DNA from: Bugulina stolonifera
Taxonomy: Eukaryota; Bryozoa; Gymnolaemata; Cheilostomatida; Bugulidae
Length of the DNA: 64,000 bases
Reading direction: 5' to 3'
Assembly (NCBI GenBank): GCA_935421135.1
Contig: OW285189.1
Location: forward strand, 3,318,572 to 3,382,571
The notes under the pieces are model-generated. The model made no database searches and had not been told where the DNA came from. It saw only the letters and a program-made list of their open reading frames with translations. A program made the position numbers and the translations under genes. Shown piece after piece: positions 48,437-64,000 of the stretch (positions within the stretch are counted from its first letter, which is position 1; every line of letters starts with the position of its first letter).

Positions 48437-48552
48437 TCTGTTACTATATTTATATTACACAATAATACATTGTGGGACTGATATGTGTATCTTATCTGTT
48501 ACATTATGGTTTGTAATACAATTATGATATGTTCTGTTATGTACTATATAAT

Positions 48553-49172
48553 AATTGAGGTACATCAAGGGAGGAAAAAGGTCCGATTGATACTTTTGTA
48601 GTGTGAAGTTGTAGACTGTAAAAGATAGAAAAATAAATCATCTCATGATTCCGTATTTCTGCCCTATAATATGGTTTATGATCTTTTGTTTTCTCTAAAT
48701 CATCTTTAGAATAGATGTTTGGGTAGTCTAGAGTTTCCCACAGTGGTTGCTAGGTAGTCTGCCCCCCACCCCCCCCCCTCCCAACTGTGTATGTCCAGGG
48801 TGCTTATGGATTGATCCAACTATTCAATATTTTAATGAAACACTAATTATCCCACAGCTGTCTAAATGCCAGGATTGGATTCAGCTGGTCCATTTGGTGT
48901 CATACCAAGTTTGTGCTGTTTATGACTTCTACTCAAGTTGTGGTTGCTATAATTTCTGCAGTAATTAATTTTAAATTGATTTTCTTTAAAAGAAACTACC
49001 CTCATTTACTCCAGTAGTATAAATTCAACTGTCATTAGAATCAACAGAACGGTGTCATAGTGGCAACCTCGTAGTATATTAGTATACTAACACTGCAGTG
49101 GCTGGTAGATGTAGTTGGGCTGCATAACACTATCACAAAAAGTATCAATCGGATCATTTGGTAACCCTCAAT
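48553..49172. mobile_element. inverted-repeat DNA transposon, 3' of gene B
   Basis: Left end AATTGAGG...GGTCCGATTGATACTTTT and the right end, its complement AAAAGTATCAATCGGATC...CCTCAATT, are inverted repeats of about 45 bp with one gap. No coding capacity; the interior includes a C/T-rich run at 48,761-48,782. Superfamily uncertain. Confidence 0.65.
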
Positions 49173-49986
49173 TACAGTTTACGTTACATGTAGTGCATAA
49201 TTTGTATTACCAAAACATGCATGTAGTTCAGTGCTATAAGTGCAACAATGTAGGTGGGTGCACAGCACCTGCTATTCCAATGTGCCCTTGAGTAAACACA
49301 GTGTAACCTCATATCTAACATTGATGCATTACGTAGCTAATCTTCATGTATATCTACTGTCTAACATGACAAGCACAATACTGTGCTTGCCTCTTCTAAC
49401 TGGTTGCTATAGTTTCATTACCATTTACTAGCTATTAGATATCATATTATTCATATCATCTGTCGTAGGGGTTTGTCCTTTTCTTCAATATATTTGATGC
49501 TAGTTTTTATGCAATGATTTTTCTATTATAATTTTGGTATTTTAATTTTAACTCTTGCACCCTGCTCCCAGTGTAGTTTATATTAATATACTATTATAAT
49601 GCTTATGACCTTGTTCTATTTATCACCAAATTGATGGCAATTGCCTTGATTCCAGTTCATTTAGTTTACTCTCTTCAGGTTACTTGTTTTACTGTCTCCA
49701 ATCACTATTACAGTATATTAATAAAACAGTTAATTACGTGTAGGATTAGCATTTGTCCATTGTATTAATGGAAGCACACAACCTACTAGGAAGTGGCTCT
49801 TCTACAATATGAAGTTATTCAACCAGTCAATAGCCAATACGCCTGTCATAGTGTATCATTGTTTGCTTTGGTTAGCCCAAGAACTGTCTTAGAGAGGACA
49901 ACTCCACATACTAAACAATAACCTGCCAAGTGCCCATGTACACAACTGTAGTACTCAAGGGAACATATGGTATTATTTGTAAACTA

Positions 49987-50969
49987 CAGTCATTACCAAA
50001 AGTTTAAGGCCACACTGGTAAAATGGCCAAATCAGCAACCCTACTTTACTACATACACATTGTGGTTAATTTCAACAATACTAACATTGATTAACTTTTC
50101 CATTGAACAATACTAAAGATAAATAAGTCATAATATTCTCTATTTGTCTAATATTTTGTGTGTCCACCCTTGTTTTTGATAAATGCTGCCAATCACGGCA
50201 CCGTGCTGTCAATCAATGCTTCACAATAATCTGGACTTGCAATAGCCCAAATCTCAACCTAGTTGATAAAATGTGGTGTGTTTTGTAAAACATCATCCAG
50301 TTTGAATTAGTTTACAGAGCAAGCTAAAGAGATCTGGGATAAGCCTAATTATTGTAAAACATTGATGCAAAGCATGCTGCCGTGATTGACAGCATTTATC
50401 AAAAGCAAGGGTGGACACAAAAAATATTAGACAAATAGAGAATATTATGACTTATTTATCTTTAGTATTGTTCAATTAGAAAAGCTACTTAATGTCCATT
50501 TGACTAATATTTTGTCTGTCCACCCTTGTTTTTGATAATACGGCTGCCAATCACGGCAGCATACTGTCCATCCGTGCTTTACAATAATGGACTTGTAGTA
50601 GCCAAGATTTCAACCCAATTGAGAAAATGTGAAGAGTTTTGTGAAAGAGGTTAGCTGGGATACAATCTTCCAGTTTGAATGAGTGTACTGAGCAGGTTGA
50701 AGCGATATGGGCACCTGGGATAAGCTAAATTATTGGAAAATATTGAAGAAGATTATGCTGCCACGATTAGCAGCAGTTATCAAAAACAAGAGTGGAGACA
50801 GAAAATATTAGACAAAAAGAGAATAATATGACTTATTTACCTCTAGTATTGTTCAATTAGAAAAGTTCATGACCGTTAATATTGTTGATATAAAGTACAA
50901 TGTCAAGTAATGTAAGGTTGCTGATTTTGCCATTTTACGAGTGTGGTCCTAAACGTTTGGTAATGACTG
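49987..50969. mobile_element. Tc1/mariner-type fold-back element with transposase remnant
   Basis: Starts CAGTCATTACCAAAAGTTTA and ends with the complement, TAAACGTTTGGTAATGACTG; TA flanks both sides, the Tc1/mariner target. About 170 bp of each end pair. Inside, blocks around 50,160-50,220 are the inverse of 50,370-50,430, and a second diverged pair spans 50,480-50,830, so it is a duplicated palindrome. Near 50,315-50,430 a frame reads EIWDKPNYCKTLMQSMLP then IKSKGGHT, like the C-terminus of Tc1 transposases. Confidence 0.8.
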
Positions 50970-50971
50970 TA

Positions 50972-51968
50972 TCACACATAGAAACCTTAGTATACATTAT
51001 ACCAGTGGCGCCTGAATGGGGGGGGGGGGGCTGTCTAACCATGCCCCATACCCTATGGTATTTGTGTAACTGCTCTCCAAGCTAAAGTGTGTTGGAATTT
51101 CAATGCTCACCGTTAGTCACCTTGTACTTCTTCCAGATACTTTACAGATTTGAAAAAGGCAGACAATCATGGGTAAAATGATAGGTGACATGTTGTATCT
51201 ATGCTAAGATTTTATGGAGTACTAGAAAGCTAGAAGTAAGATGGAGCCTCATTTCTTTGTACACTACTAAGTAAATCAGTATTAATTTCCTTTCTAAATA
51301 AAATTGTTGGCCAGAAACAAAATCTTGATTCTGCTTTGATTCAGGAGCCCAGACTCATCACTGTCCTCTTGCTGCTGATAGACGTATGCCTAAATTATCT
51401 CTCTATCACTCACTACACAACATCTCCTTAATTCTACTTGGTGCAACTACATGTAATTATAGTATGGAGCATTTTAAAAAATCAAGTTCAAGTTTAATAC
51501 AGATGTATTTTACCAAGATAGTAGTATTGTGTATGGGTAAATAAATAATGACAATATTTATTTACTAATACATTATTCATAAAGTTTAACACAAGCAAAG
51601 TTGGCCAACTGTCCTAGAATTAAATAAAAAATAATGAAGACTGTATCAACGTGATGGGCCATTACTAAATATGCTTAGGTCAGAATTAAAAGAGGCCAAA
51701 ACAGGAGACATCCTCAGTGCAAATTACTCCATCACACAAATATTTTCATCTCTAAATTATATTCTAGTTATAGTCAGTATTAGACGTGCACATGGCTACT
51801 CCAGTCATCAGATACAGCTGACAGTAAACTGCTATCCACTGGTTGTCATATATAGTTTATACTCTCCTCATTAGGTTGACTGACAGTCAGTTTTAGTAGA
51901 TATTGGCATATAAGAGAGAAGAGTAGTGAAGTTGTTCTATTAGTAATGTTTGTTTGGCATTAAGGTGC
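50972..51968. other. intergenic between gene B and PP2A, no gene seen
   Basis: AT-rich with an 11-base G run at about 51,020. A TTTATT (AATAAA on minus) at 51,557-51,562 might serve the PP2A transcript, about 400 bp past its stop. Confidence 0.4.
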
Positions 51969-57851
<5,883 letters not shown>

Positions 57852-59404
57852 TGTAAAATACCTACAATTAGTAAGACAGCAATTAATGAATATATTCTCA
57901 ATAAAATAACCACTTTAGCTAAAGCTCATGTGAATACTCTACTACCCTATTATAAGCGATTCGCTCCTCACATATTTTCTGTATCATAGACACCTCACAA
58001 TCATGCTCTCAAGGCAGCAGATGCCATATAGGTCAAAGCAACAGTTTCTGGTTGATAAAAAGAATTCATAACTAGAACGCATAGCCACAAACAGCTGCAA
58101 AGTTGAATTGTGATTTAATTATGGTTGATCAAAGACTCCCAACTAGCACATCATGTTGAAGTGAATTGCAAAGAATAGTAAATAAATAAAATGGTGACAG
58201 CAGTATGCTTCGAAATTGGAACTTTTGGCAACACTTTAGTTTTCACAGTCACTTTGTACAAATATTTCCTGCTTATTAGCACAGTGTGTGGTCTGACATT
58301 CACTCTCACAATGATCTAATTCACTAGTTTTAACAGAGCTGAAGCCTACAACGTAGCCCAGCTTATATTGTGCTCACTGACCCAGCTGCTACTGAGCTTT
58401 CTAATGGTGTATGCAGCATACAACCCCAAATTTCAGTACAGTACATCTTCTTTAAAGTAAGCTTCAATAGTAATAGAAGCTCAATGCCTAGATGATCATG
58501 ATATAAAAAAATGATTGCAATACACAAGATAGAATTTGAATTGTAATTTGAGTAGTAGCTGATCAAAGGAACTTAACATACACTTGGATTTTTTATCATT
58601 TATTAAAAATAATTAGCTTGTACTTGAACAGCCACAAAGAGTTGGCCATGGCAACTGAACTTGCTATTGCCTGTTTAGTATTTATAATTATTTGGGTTTC
58701 CAAAGTGAAGTTTCGCAAACATTCAAAGAGCCAGCTCGGGCAGGGACATAAAAAGACAAATTGAAAGTGGCAATGAATCATATTTCATTAGAGATGGTTG
58801 GGTTCTAACACGTTGCAATGGTGAAAGCTGACCCAATAAAAAGCAAAACGAGCGAGGTCTTGTCGCGTCGGCGTCACAAGGCGGGAGCATAACCCACTGG
58901 ATAAATTAAGCAATGTTTATTATAATATTCCTCATGTCTGGTTAATTTAGTCAGCAGTAAACAGAGTATCGATCACTACTGTACCCCAACTTTGCATCAT
59001 AATACTCACTATAATTGAACTGGGACTATGCTATTGTATATTTTCTCAGCTCTAGCCAACTTGATATTAACTTTACGGCTCAAAATGGCTGCTAAGAGTT
59101 CCGGGCTAGACAATACCAATTCTACCAAGCTTTGTTACATAGTAAGTTTATATTTTTTACACTTTAAAAAAGCGTTGAAATAAATTTAGATAATAAAAAT
59201 AATTTACAATTACTGACACAAGCTGGCATTATTTTTTGCAAGTCAGTTTGAGAGTTTGAATTATTTTGGTCATATGTGGCCAAACAATAGTCATGCTTTA
59301 TACGTTCTTTTCCGGTCAATCTGCCTATGACTTGGTAGAACGATCAAGACGACGGTGTGAATTATCCATCAGCATCTGTTGACTGATGCTCTAAATTTGC
59401 AAAG
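57852..59404. promoter_or_regulatory. shared upstream region of PP2A (minus) and RACK1 (plus)
   Basis: 1.55 kb between divergent start codons must contain both promoters. A CpG-richer patch with a CRE-like GCGTCAC lies near 58,860-58,880. A pyrimidine run TTCTTTTCC at about 59,303-59,312 would suit a 5' TOP mRNA start, expected for RACK1 from its behaviour in other animals. No TATA box is clear. The start sites are guesses. Confidence 0.4.
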
Positions 59405-62034
59405 ATGACTGAGCAAATGACACTCCGAGGAACCCTCCGTGGACACAACGGATGGGTAACGCAAATAGCAACAACCCCTGTCTACCCTGATATGCTTTTG
59501 TCGGCCTCCAGAGGCAAGTTGTTTCTTCTTTTTGAGCTGCTTTTGGCGTCGCTGACTTGCTGTTGATTTGGATGGACTAGGCATAAAATATCCAATGCAG
59601 TCTTTGTGGCATTTTAATGCTTCGATGTGGAAGTGGCGTTATGTTAGGCGGTGACCATGATACTAATTCTGGTGGTATAACATATAATCATGATCTCATT
59701 TTAGCTTCGCCAGGGTTCTGCTGTGAACTTTTAAATACTTGTCCGACTTCACATCGGTTTTGAGTTATTTATGTTACTAATTTTCAAAATATGAACATAT
59801 TTTTCTAGACAAGACTCTAACTTTGTGGAAATTGACACGTGATGAAGCCAGCTATGGAGTAGCCGAGAAATCTCTCCATGGCCATGGACATTTTGTATCT
59901 GATGTAACACTCTCAACAGACGGCCAATTTGCTCTCTCTGGCTCTTGGGATAAAACACTGCGCCTGTGGGATTTACATACGTAAGTTTTTTATGCAACCA
60001 ACTTTAAATATTTCACTTGCTCTCATAATTTATTTATATCACACTTGTGTTCGCCTGTGAACTTTAAGTAATAGCAGTGTGTGGTAATGCAGTTAACTTT
60101 TATTTGGCAGTGGGCAGACTACTAGACAGTTCACAGGGCATACCAATGATGTTCTCAGCGTAGCGTTCTCAGCTGACAACCGTCAAATCGTCTCAGGCTC
60201 CCGTGACAAAACCATCAAACTGTGGAACACACTCGGAGTTTGCAAATACACCATTCAGGTAATCTAATATGTTACTTAACTCTCACGACTATTAGTAAAT
60301 GCCTATTTAAAGCACTTAATAGAACAAATTGGATATGCTGAAGTTTATTATACGAGATGTAGGCAGGTCGGTCAAATGTCCTCGCTCTTCGTGTGGCCTT
60401 GCCCTACCCTCTATTTCTACACAAATCTGACATCTGAACATTTATCTGCAAGCCCTAAGTAGGCTGCTATCTACTAGTAAAAGTCTGCATATTTCTATGA
60501 TGCTGGCACTATGATTACAATTTTGTCTGATTTGGAACCTTGTTGCAAAGGGTGTTGAATTTCCTTGGACTCATATGATACCTGGTTAGTCAATTTGTTC
60601 TGGTTTGTCTCATTTATCAAAGGAATCGTGCAGGCTGGCTATATGCCTGCAGTTTTACTCAAAGATTAGTGTTCAGACTCGACTAGTGATGAAACATTGC
60701 ATGATGATGTCAAAGTGATATGAAACCTGCAGTTCTGAAGTCGGTCTGTTTAGCTCTGCCACTGGTATTAACTCTTGCTGTAAGGTCTACATTGTCACGT
60801 GTTCATTGTGTCGTTGTCTGCCGTACAGGAAGATGGGCACAGTGAGTGGGTCTCCTGTGTCAGATTCTCTCCCAACACAGCCAACCCCATCATCGTATCC
60901 GCTGGCTGGGACAGGATCGTCAAAGTGTGGAACTTGACCAACTGCAAACTCAAAACTGACCACTTCGGTCACACTGGATATGTGAACACAGTAGCTGTAT
61001 CACCAGATGGTTCTCTCTGTGCTTCTGGTGGCAAGGTATGTACTGTTTCGACATTGATACCTTTGTGTAAATACTGGTATCGTTCTCTGCTGTGTATGCC
61101 ATCGGTAATCAGTGTGAACATCTTGGTACTGATAATTTATTGCTAATCATATTTACATCGCGTTATTGCACCTGTATTATTAGCTAGCATAACTTTACAG
61201 TGATGATGTGTGTGTTGTAGGATGGTCAGGCTATGCTGTGGGACCTGAACGAGGGCAAGCACCTGTACACACTGGACGCTGGAGAACCAATCAATGCCAT
61301 GTGCTTCAGTCCCAACAGATACTGGCTGTGTGCTGCTAGTGGTCCACAAGTCAAGATCTGGGTAAGTTGTGATTGTTGACCTCACTCCGTGAATGGCATT
61401 AAAATTGTTGTGGTCTAGTCAGCCCCGACTTCTCGTGGAAAAAAGCAGGGCTGAACAGAACAGTGTATATATTTAAGTTCAGCTAAAATTTTCGGTTTAG
61501 TGACCAGGGCATTCTTACATAATCTCGGCCCTTTATCAGTTGGCTTGTTGGTTTGCATTAAAATGTTCACATTTATTTATTGTTTTTAGTAGCTTTGCAT
61601 CCTAAAGGTTTTCGGTATAATTCATGTAGTGTTCATGGCATGTGATTAGTTCCTCGTCAAGTCTCTCCTGGCATTGATCAGTTGAATAGATTGTCATTAA
61701 CCTGGTGCTTACTGTGATATGCACTGTCATTGAAACCATGATTGTATGTTGTGACAGAAGGGCTTTTCATATTCGACGTCAGTCACCTATGCGTGTACTG
61801 TGTGATATCATACATTTATGAATGAATGCATTCATTGTTCATTTTTTCTCCATGCAGGATCTGGAAGGCAAGCTGATTGTAGATGAACTGACTCCAGCTG
61901 TACACAGCACCACCAGCAAGGCCTTGGCGCCCGAGTGCCTCTCCCTTGCCTGGTCTGGAGATGGACAAACATTGTTTGCTGGTTATACTGATAAGACTAT
62001 TCGTGTTTGGCAGGTGTCCATGGCTAGATCATAA
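59405..62034 (+). CDS. RACK1: RACK1, seven-blade WD40 ribosomal scaffold protein
   Basis: Six exons: 59405-59513, 59809-59980, 60111-60258, 60829-61035, 61221-61361, 61858-62034. The 954 nt encode 317 aa, exactly the vertebrate length. It binds the 40S subunit near the mRNA exit and scaffolds PKC and other kinases. Start [18 protein letters not shown] is the family start. Successive GH...WD repeats include [35 protein letters not shown] and [11 protein letters not shown], and the last blade ends [12 protein letters not shown]. Exon 1 ends in a GCAAGT donor: phase requires it, so intron 1 is a GC-AG intron. Intron 3 carries a probable snoRNA. A short Ala/Ser C-terminus (SMARS) is ordinary variation. 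Confidence 0.98.
60680..60743 (+). ncRNA. box C/D snoRNA, SNORD96-like, in RACK1 intron 3
   Basis: The terminal stem CGACT / AGTCG brackets a box C GTGATGA (60,686-60,692) and box D CTGA (60,735-60,738), the canonical layout at about 64 nt, ending 85 nt before the 3' splice site. The guide preceding box D, ACCTGCAGTT, closely resembles that of vertebrate SNORD96 (CCTGCAATT), which is also hosted in a RACK1 intron and guides 2'-O-methylation of 5.8S rRNA. The internal TGATGTC may be box C'. Target assignment is inference from that similarity. Confidence 0.7.
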
Positions 62035-62121
62035 GATACAACTGGAACACTATTTTGTAATGGATATAGTCGTCAGTCATTTTCCTATCATCTTTTGTAT
62101 GATAGCTTCTTTCCATCATGA

Positions 62122-62127
62122 AATAAA
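62122..62127 (+). promoter_or_regulatory. RACK1 polyadenylation signal
   Basis: AATAAA 88 bases after the stop codon, in the context TGAAATAAAGTG; cleavage probably follows within 30 bases. Confidence 0.7.
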
Positions 62128-62527
62128 GTGATATACCAAAAAAAGGATACCAACGTGTACTGATATTATTTGGGCATATACCATTTATGGTGATAAATAG
62201 TAACTTCATTTGTAAGCAAATACATTAAAAATACTTTTGCCACTAGGGGAAATTCGTCTTTGACAAATTGCCCCAAGTATTATCAAGGTACACGTAATTT
62301 CACAGTAGAGGATGTTGGTTATAATTCACTTTGGTAGTCTTGCAGGCTGGACAAGTTGTATGTGTATCTATTGGGTAGTAACTACATGCATGTAGGCTAC
62401 TTCACTATCACAACCATAGGAGAGTATAAAGTCCTCCAGAAAAAGTTGTACTGACGTCCTCATTGGACACAGCAAAGTCAAATTGTTAGTCTAGTCCTCT
62501 TTGGGTTGATCATGCATGCCATTGACA

Positions 62528-62563
62528 GAAGTTGTCTTCTTCTAAGTGAAGGAAAGACAACTC
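62528..62563. repeat. short hairpin with AGTTGTCTTCTTC stem
   Basis: AGTTGTCTTCTTC and GAAGGAAAGACAACT pair around a TAAGT loop. Best small member of the dispersed AGTTGTCTTCTC family. Confidence 0.7.
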
Positions 62564-62952
62564 TGTATAGTTTGAGTGCTGCCATGTACAGTACATGTAG
62601 GCGTTTAGATGCATTTTATTATGTCAGATGCACTCCTGAACTGTGTAGCTGATGGCAGCATGATCTAATAAAGTTGTAGACCTGTACTAAGAGGAAACAA
62701 CCCCCTACCGATATCCTACAACGTTGTATATTTATGTAATCATGTGTGTGATATTATATGCACTTATTTTTATACCTATCTCAGTCCGTAACAGCATTTT
62801 AGGCTCCAGTGCTGCACCTGCCGCTACAGAATATGGATATACATGTACATGTAGATTATTTTTCTCGTGATCATTCAAGTATGCTGGTGTATGTAGTATA
62901 GCTATAATATACATTGTTCATGTGTTATAGTAGGTGGCACTGTACCATAGAT
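62564..62952. other. intergenic, no gene seen
   Basis: AT-rich sequence with several TACATGTA palindromes. No coding pattern recognised. Confidence 0.4.
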
Positions 62953-63611
62953 GGACCCGGGTCGCAAATAAAAATCACAATATGGCCGTCCGACCTAGGC
63001 CAGAAAGGCTATTGGCCTGGGATTTCGCTTGGCCAGATGAAACCATCCCTAGCTCATTGGCACACCTGACTTCTTCATGCGAAGATGAGGATTTTGCTTC
63101 TGGCCCAGGCCGGTGCGTTCACTACTGTGTGACGGATATGTGCCGGAAAACATTTTTGCAAATTGGCCTGGGTCTGAAAGTTCAGTCGCGAAAACACCTA
63201 GTATAATTGCAACATCCATGTAGATATTATCATTATATACTACAACATGTACTTTATGCATGCTCCACATGTATACACGTCATACAGGATAGTGAAAGCA
63301 AAGGCAGCGGACTGCTTTTGTAATAGGCGTGTGTTAGCTGCAGCTGAGAACTGGCCAAGAAAAGAAGGTGTCTTCGCGACCAAAATTTCAGACCCAGGCC
63401 AATTTGCGAAAATATTTTCCGGCACACATCCGTCACAGAGTCGCGAACACCAGCCTGGGCCAGAAGCAAAATCCTCAATTTTTCGCGAAGAAATCAGGTG
63501 TGCCAATGAGCTGGGGATGGTTTCATCCGGCCAAGCCTAATCCGAGGCCAATAGCCCTTCTGGCCTAGGTTGGACGGCCATCTTGTGATTTTTTATTTGC
63601 GACCCGAGTCC
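62953..63611. mobile_element. fold-back MITE with ~245-bp inverted arms
   Basis: The left arm starts GGACCCGGGTCGCAAATAAA and the right arm ends with its complement, TTTATTTGCGACCCGAGTCC. Arms 62,953-63,200 and 63,364-63,611 pair imperfectly along their length around a unique centre of about 160 bp. No transposase. A single related arm lies in the PP2A gene at 52,485-52,660. Confidence 0.8.
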
Positions 63612-63748
63612 GTACAAGAAGTCGCGAAGACACTTACTACAGTAAGCTCGTCTATCTACTAGATTGGGACAGCGACGACGCTCTTCTACCAAATTTATAT
63701 TTTACTGCTCTCTGCTATTCATCGATATAATAGTATTTCACTTTTTCA

Positions 63749-63792
63749 GATACTCTGATCTATAATATATGTTATGTTACAGATCAGAGTAT
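63749..63792. repeat. small inverted repeat
   Basis: ATACTCTGATCT and AGATCAGAGTAT are exact complements about 20 bases apart, the spacer being AT-rich. Probably the end of an unrecognised element; the sequence to 64,000 shows no gene. Confidence 0.5.
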
Positions 63793-64000
63793 TATATTAT
63801 ATTATATAACATCATCCTATATGTTTGCCCCTGACAAGGCATACATTTGTGTGCTTATTGTACATGTTGAGCCACAATGTGTATCTTGGGCTGAGGCCTG
63901 TGCAATTCTACATTAGCAAACAACAAGGCATATATTTGCATGCTTACTGTATATCTATTAGCAAATAATGAGGCATTATCCAGCAACCCGATACTCAGTA

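Noticed and set aside
60496..60530. Second box C/D snoRNA (TATGATG ... CTGA) in RACK1 intron 3
   Set aside because: Only about 35 nt between boxes and no terminal stem.

Overview
This is eukaryotic, animal DNA. It is AT-rich, with intron-rich genes using GT-AG splice sites, true metazoan caspase domains, near-canonical RACK1 and PP2A catalytic subunit genes, and many transposon remnants. The compact genes and repeat style recall a demosponge such as Amphimedon, but that placement is inference; the sequence alone shows only 'metazoan'. The multi-exon genes were rebuilt by matching splice sites, phases and homology. All four models keep frame and sum to a multiple of three. Layout: (1) 1-21,100 and 33,068-48,480 are two tandem copies of one segment. 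Each starts in transposon debris (a hAT element inserted in a LINE, a tRNA-derived SINE, a small hAT MITE and a 21-bp minisatellite) and then carries one 12-exon gene. Gene A (6,072-20,422, about 1,332 aa) and gene B (39,241-48,436, about 1,227 aa) encode the same unusual architecture: an N-myristoylation-type start, leucine-rich repeats, a Roc GTPase, a COR domain, an acidic/Ser-Thr-Pro linker and a complete C-terminal caspase (p20 His and Cys, p10 GSWFI). (2) 21,100-33,000 is a transposon graveyard: LINE reverse-transcriptase fragments, two or more hAT-type elements with intact 7-8 bp target duplications, a young Ty3/gypsy-type LTR element with identical LTRs but no reverse transcriptase, and nested insertions. 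(3) 48,480-51,950 holds two inverted-repeat DNA transposons. (4) 51,969-57,851 (minus) is the PP2A catalytic subunit gene. It is divergent from RACK1 (59,405-62,034, plus), which has a GC-AG first intron and an apparent box C/D snoRNA resembling SNORD96 in intron 3. (5) The right end carries a fold-back MITE. The main discovery candidate is the pair of LRR-Roc-COR-caspase genes: sensor, GTPase switch, dimerisation module and protease in one chain, apparently membrane-anchored. The copies are almost identical, introns included, from the promoter side through exon 6. They are strongly diverged through the caspase exons, then near-identical again over about 210 bp at the last exon. Gene A therefore carries two alternative p10 terminal exons. 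This mosaic suggests exchange of effector cassettes or localised gene conversion, as seen in immune receptor families (inference).
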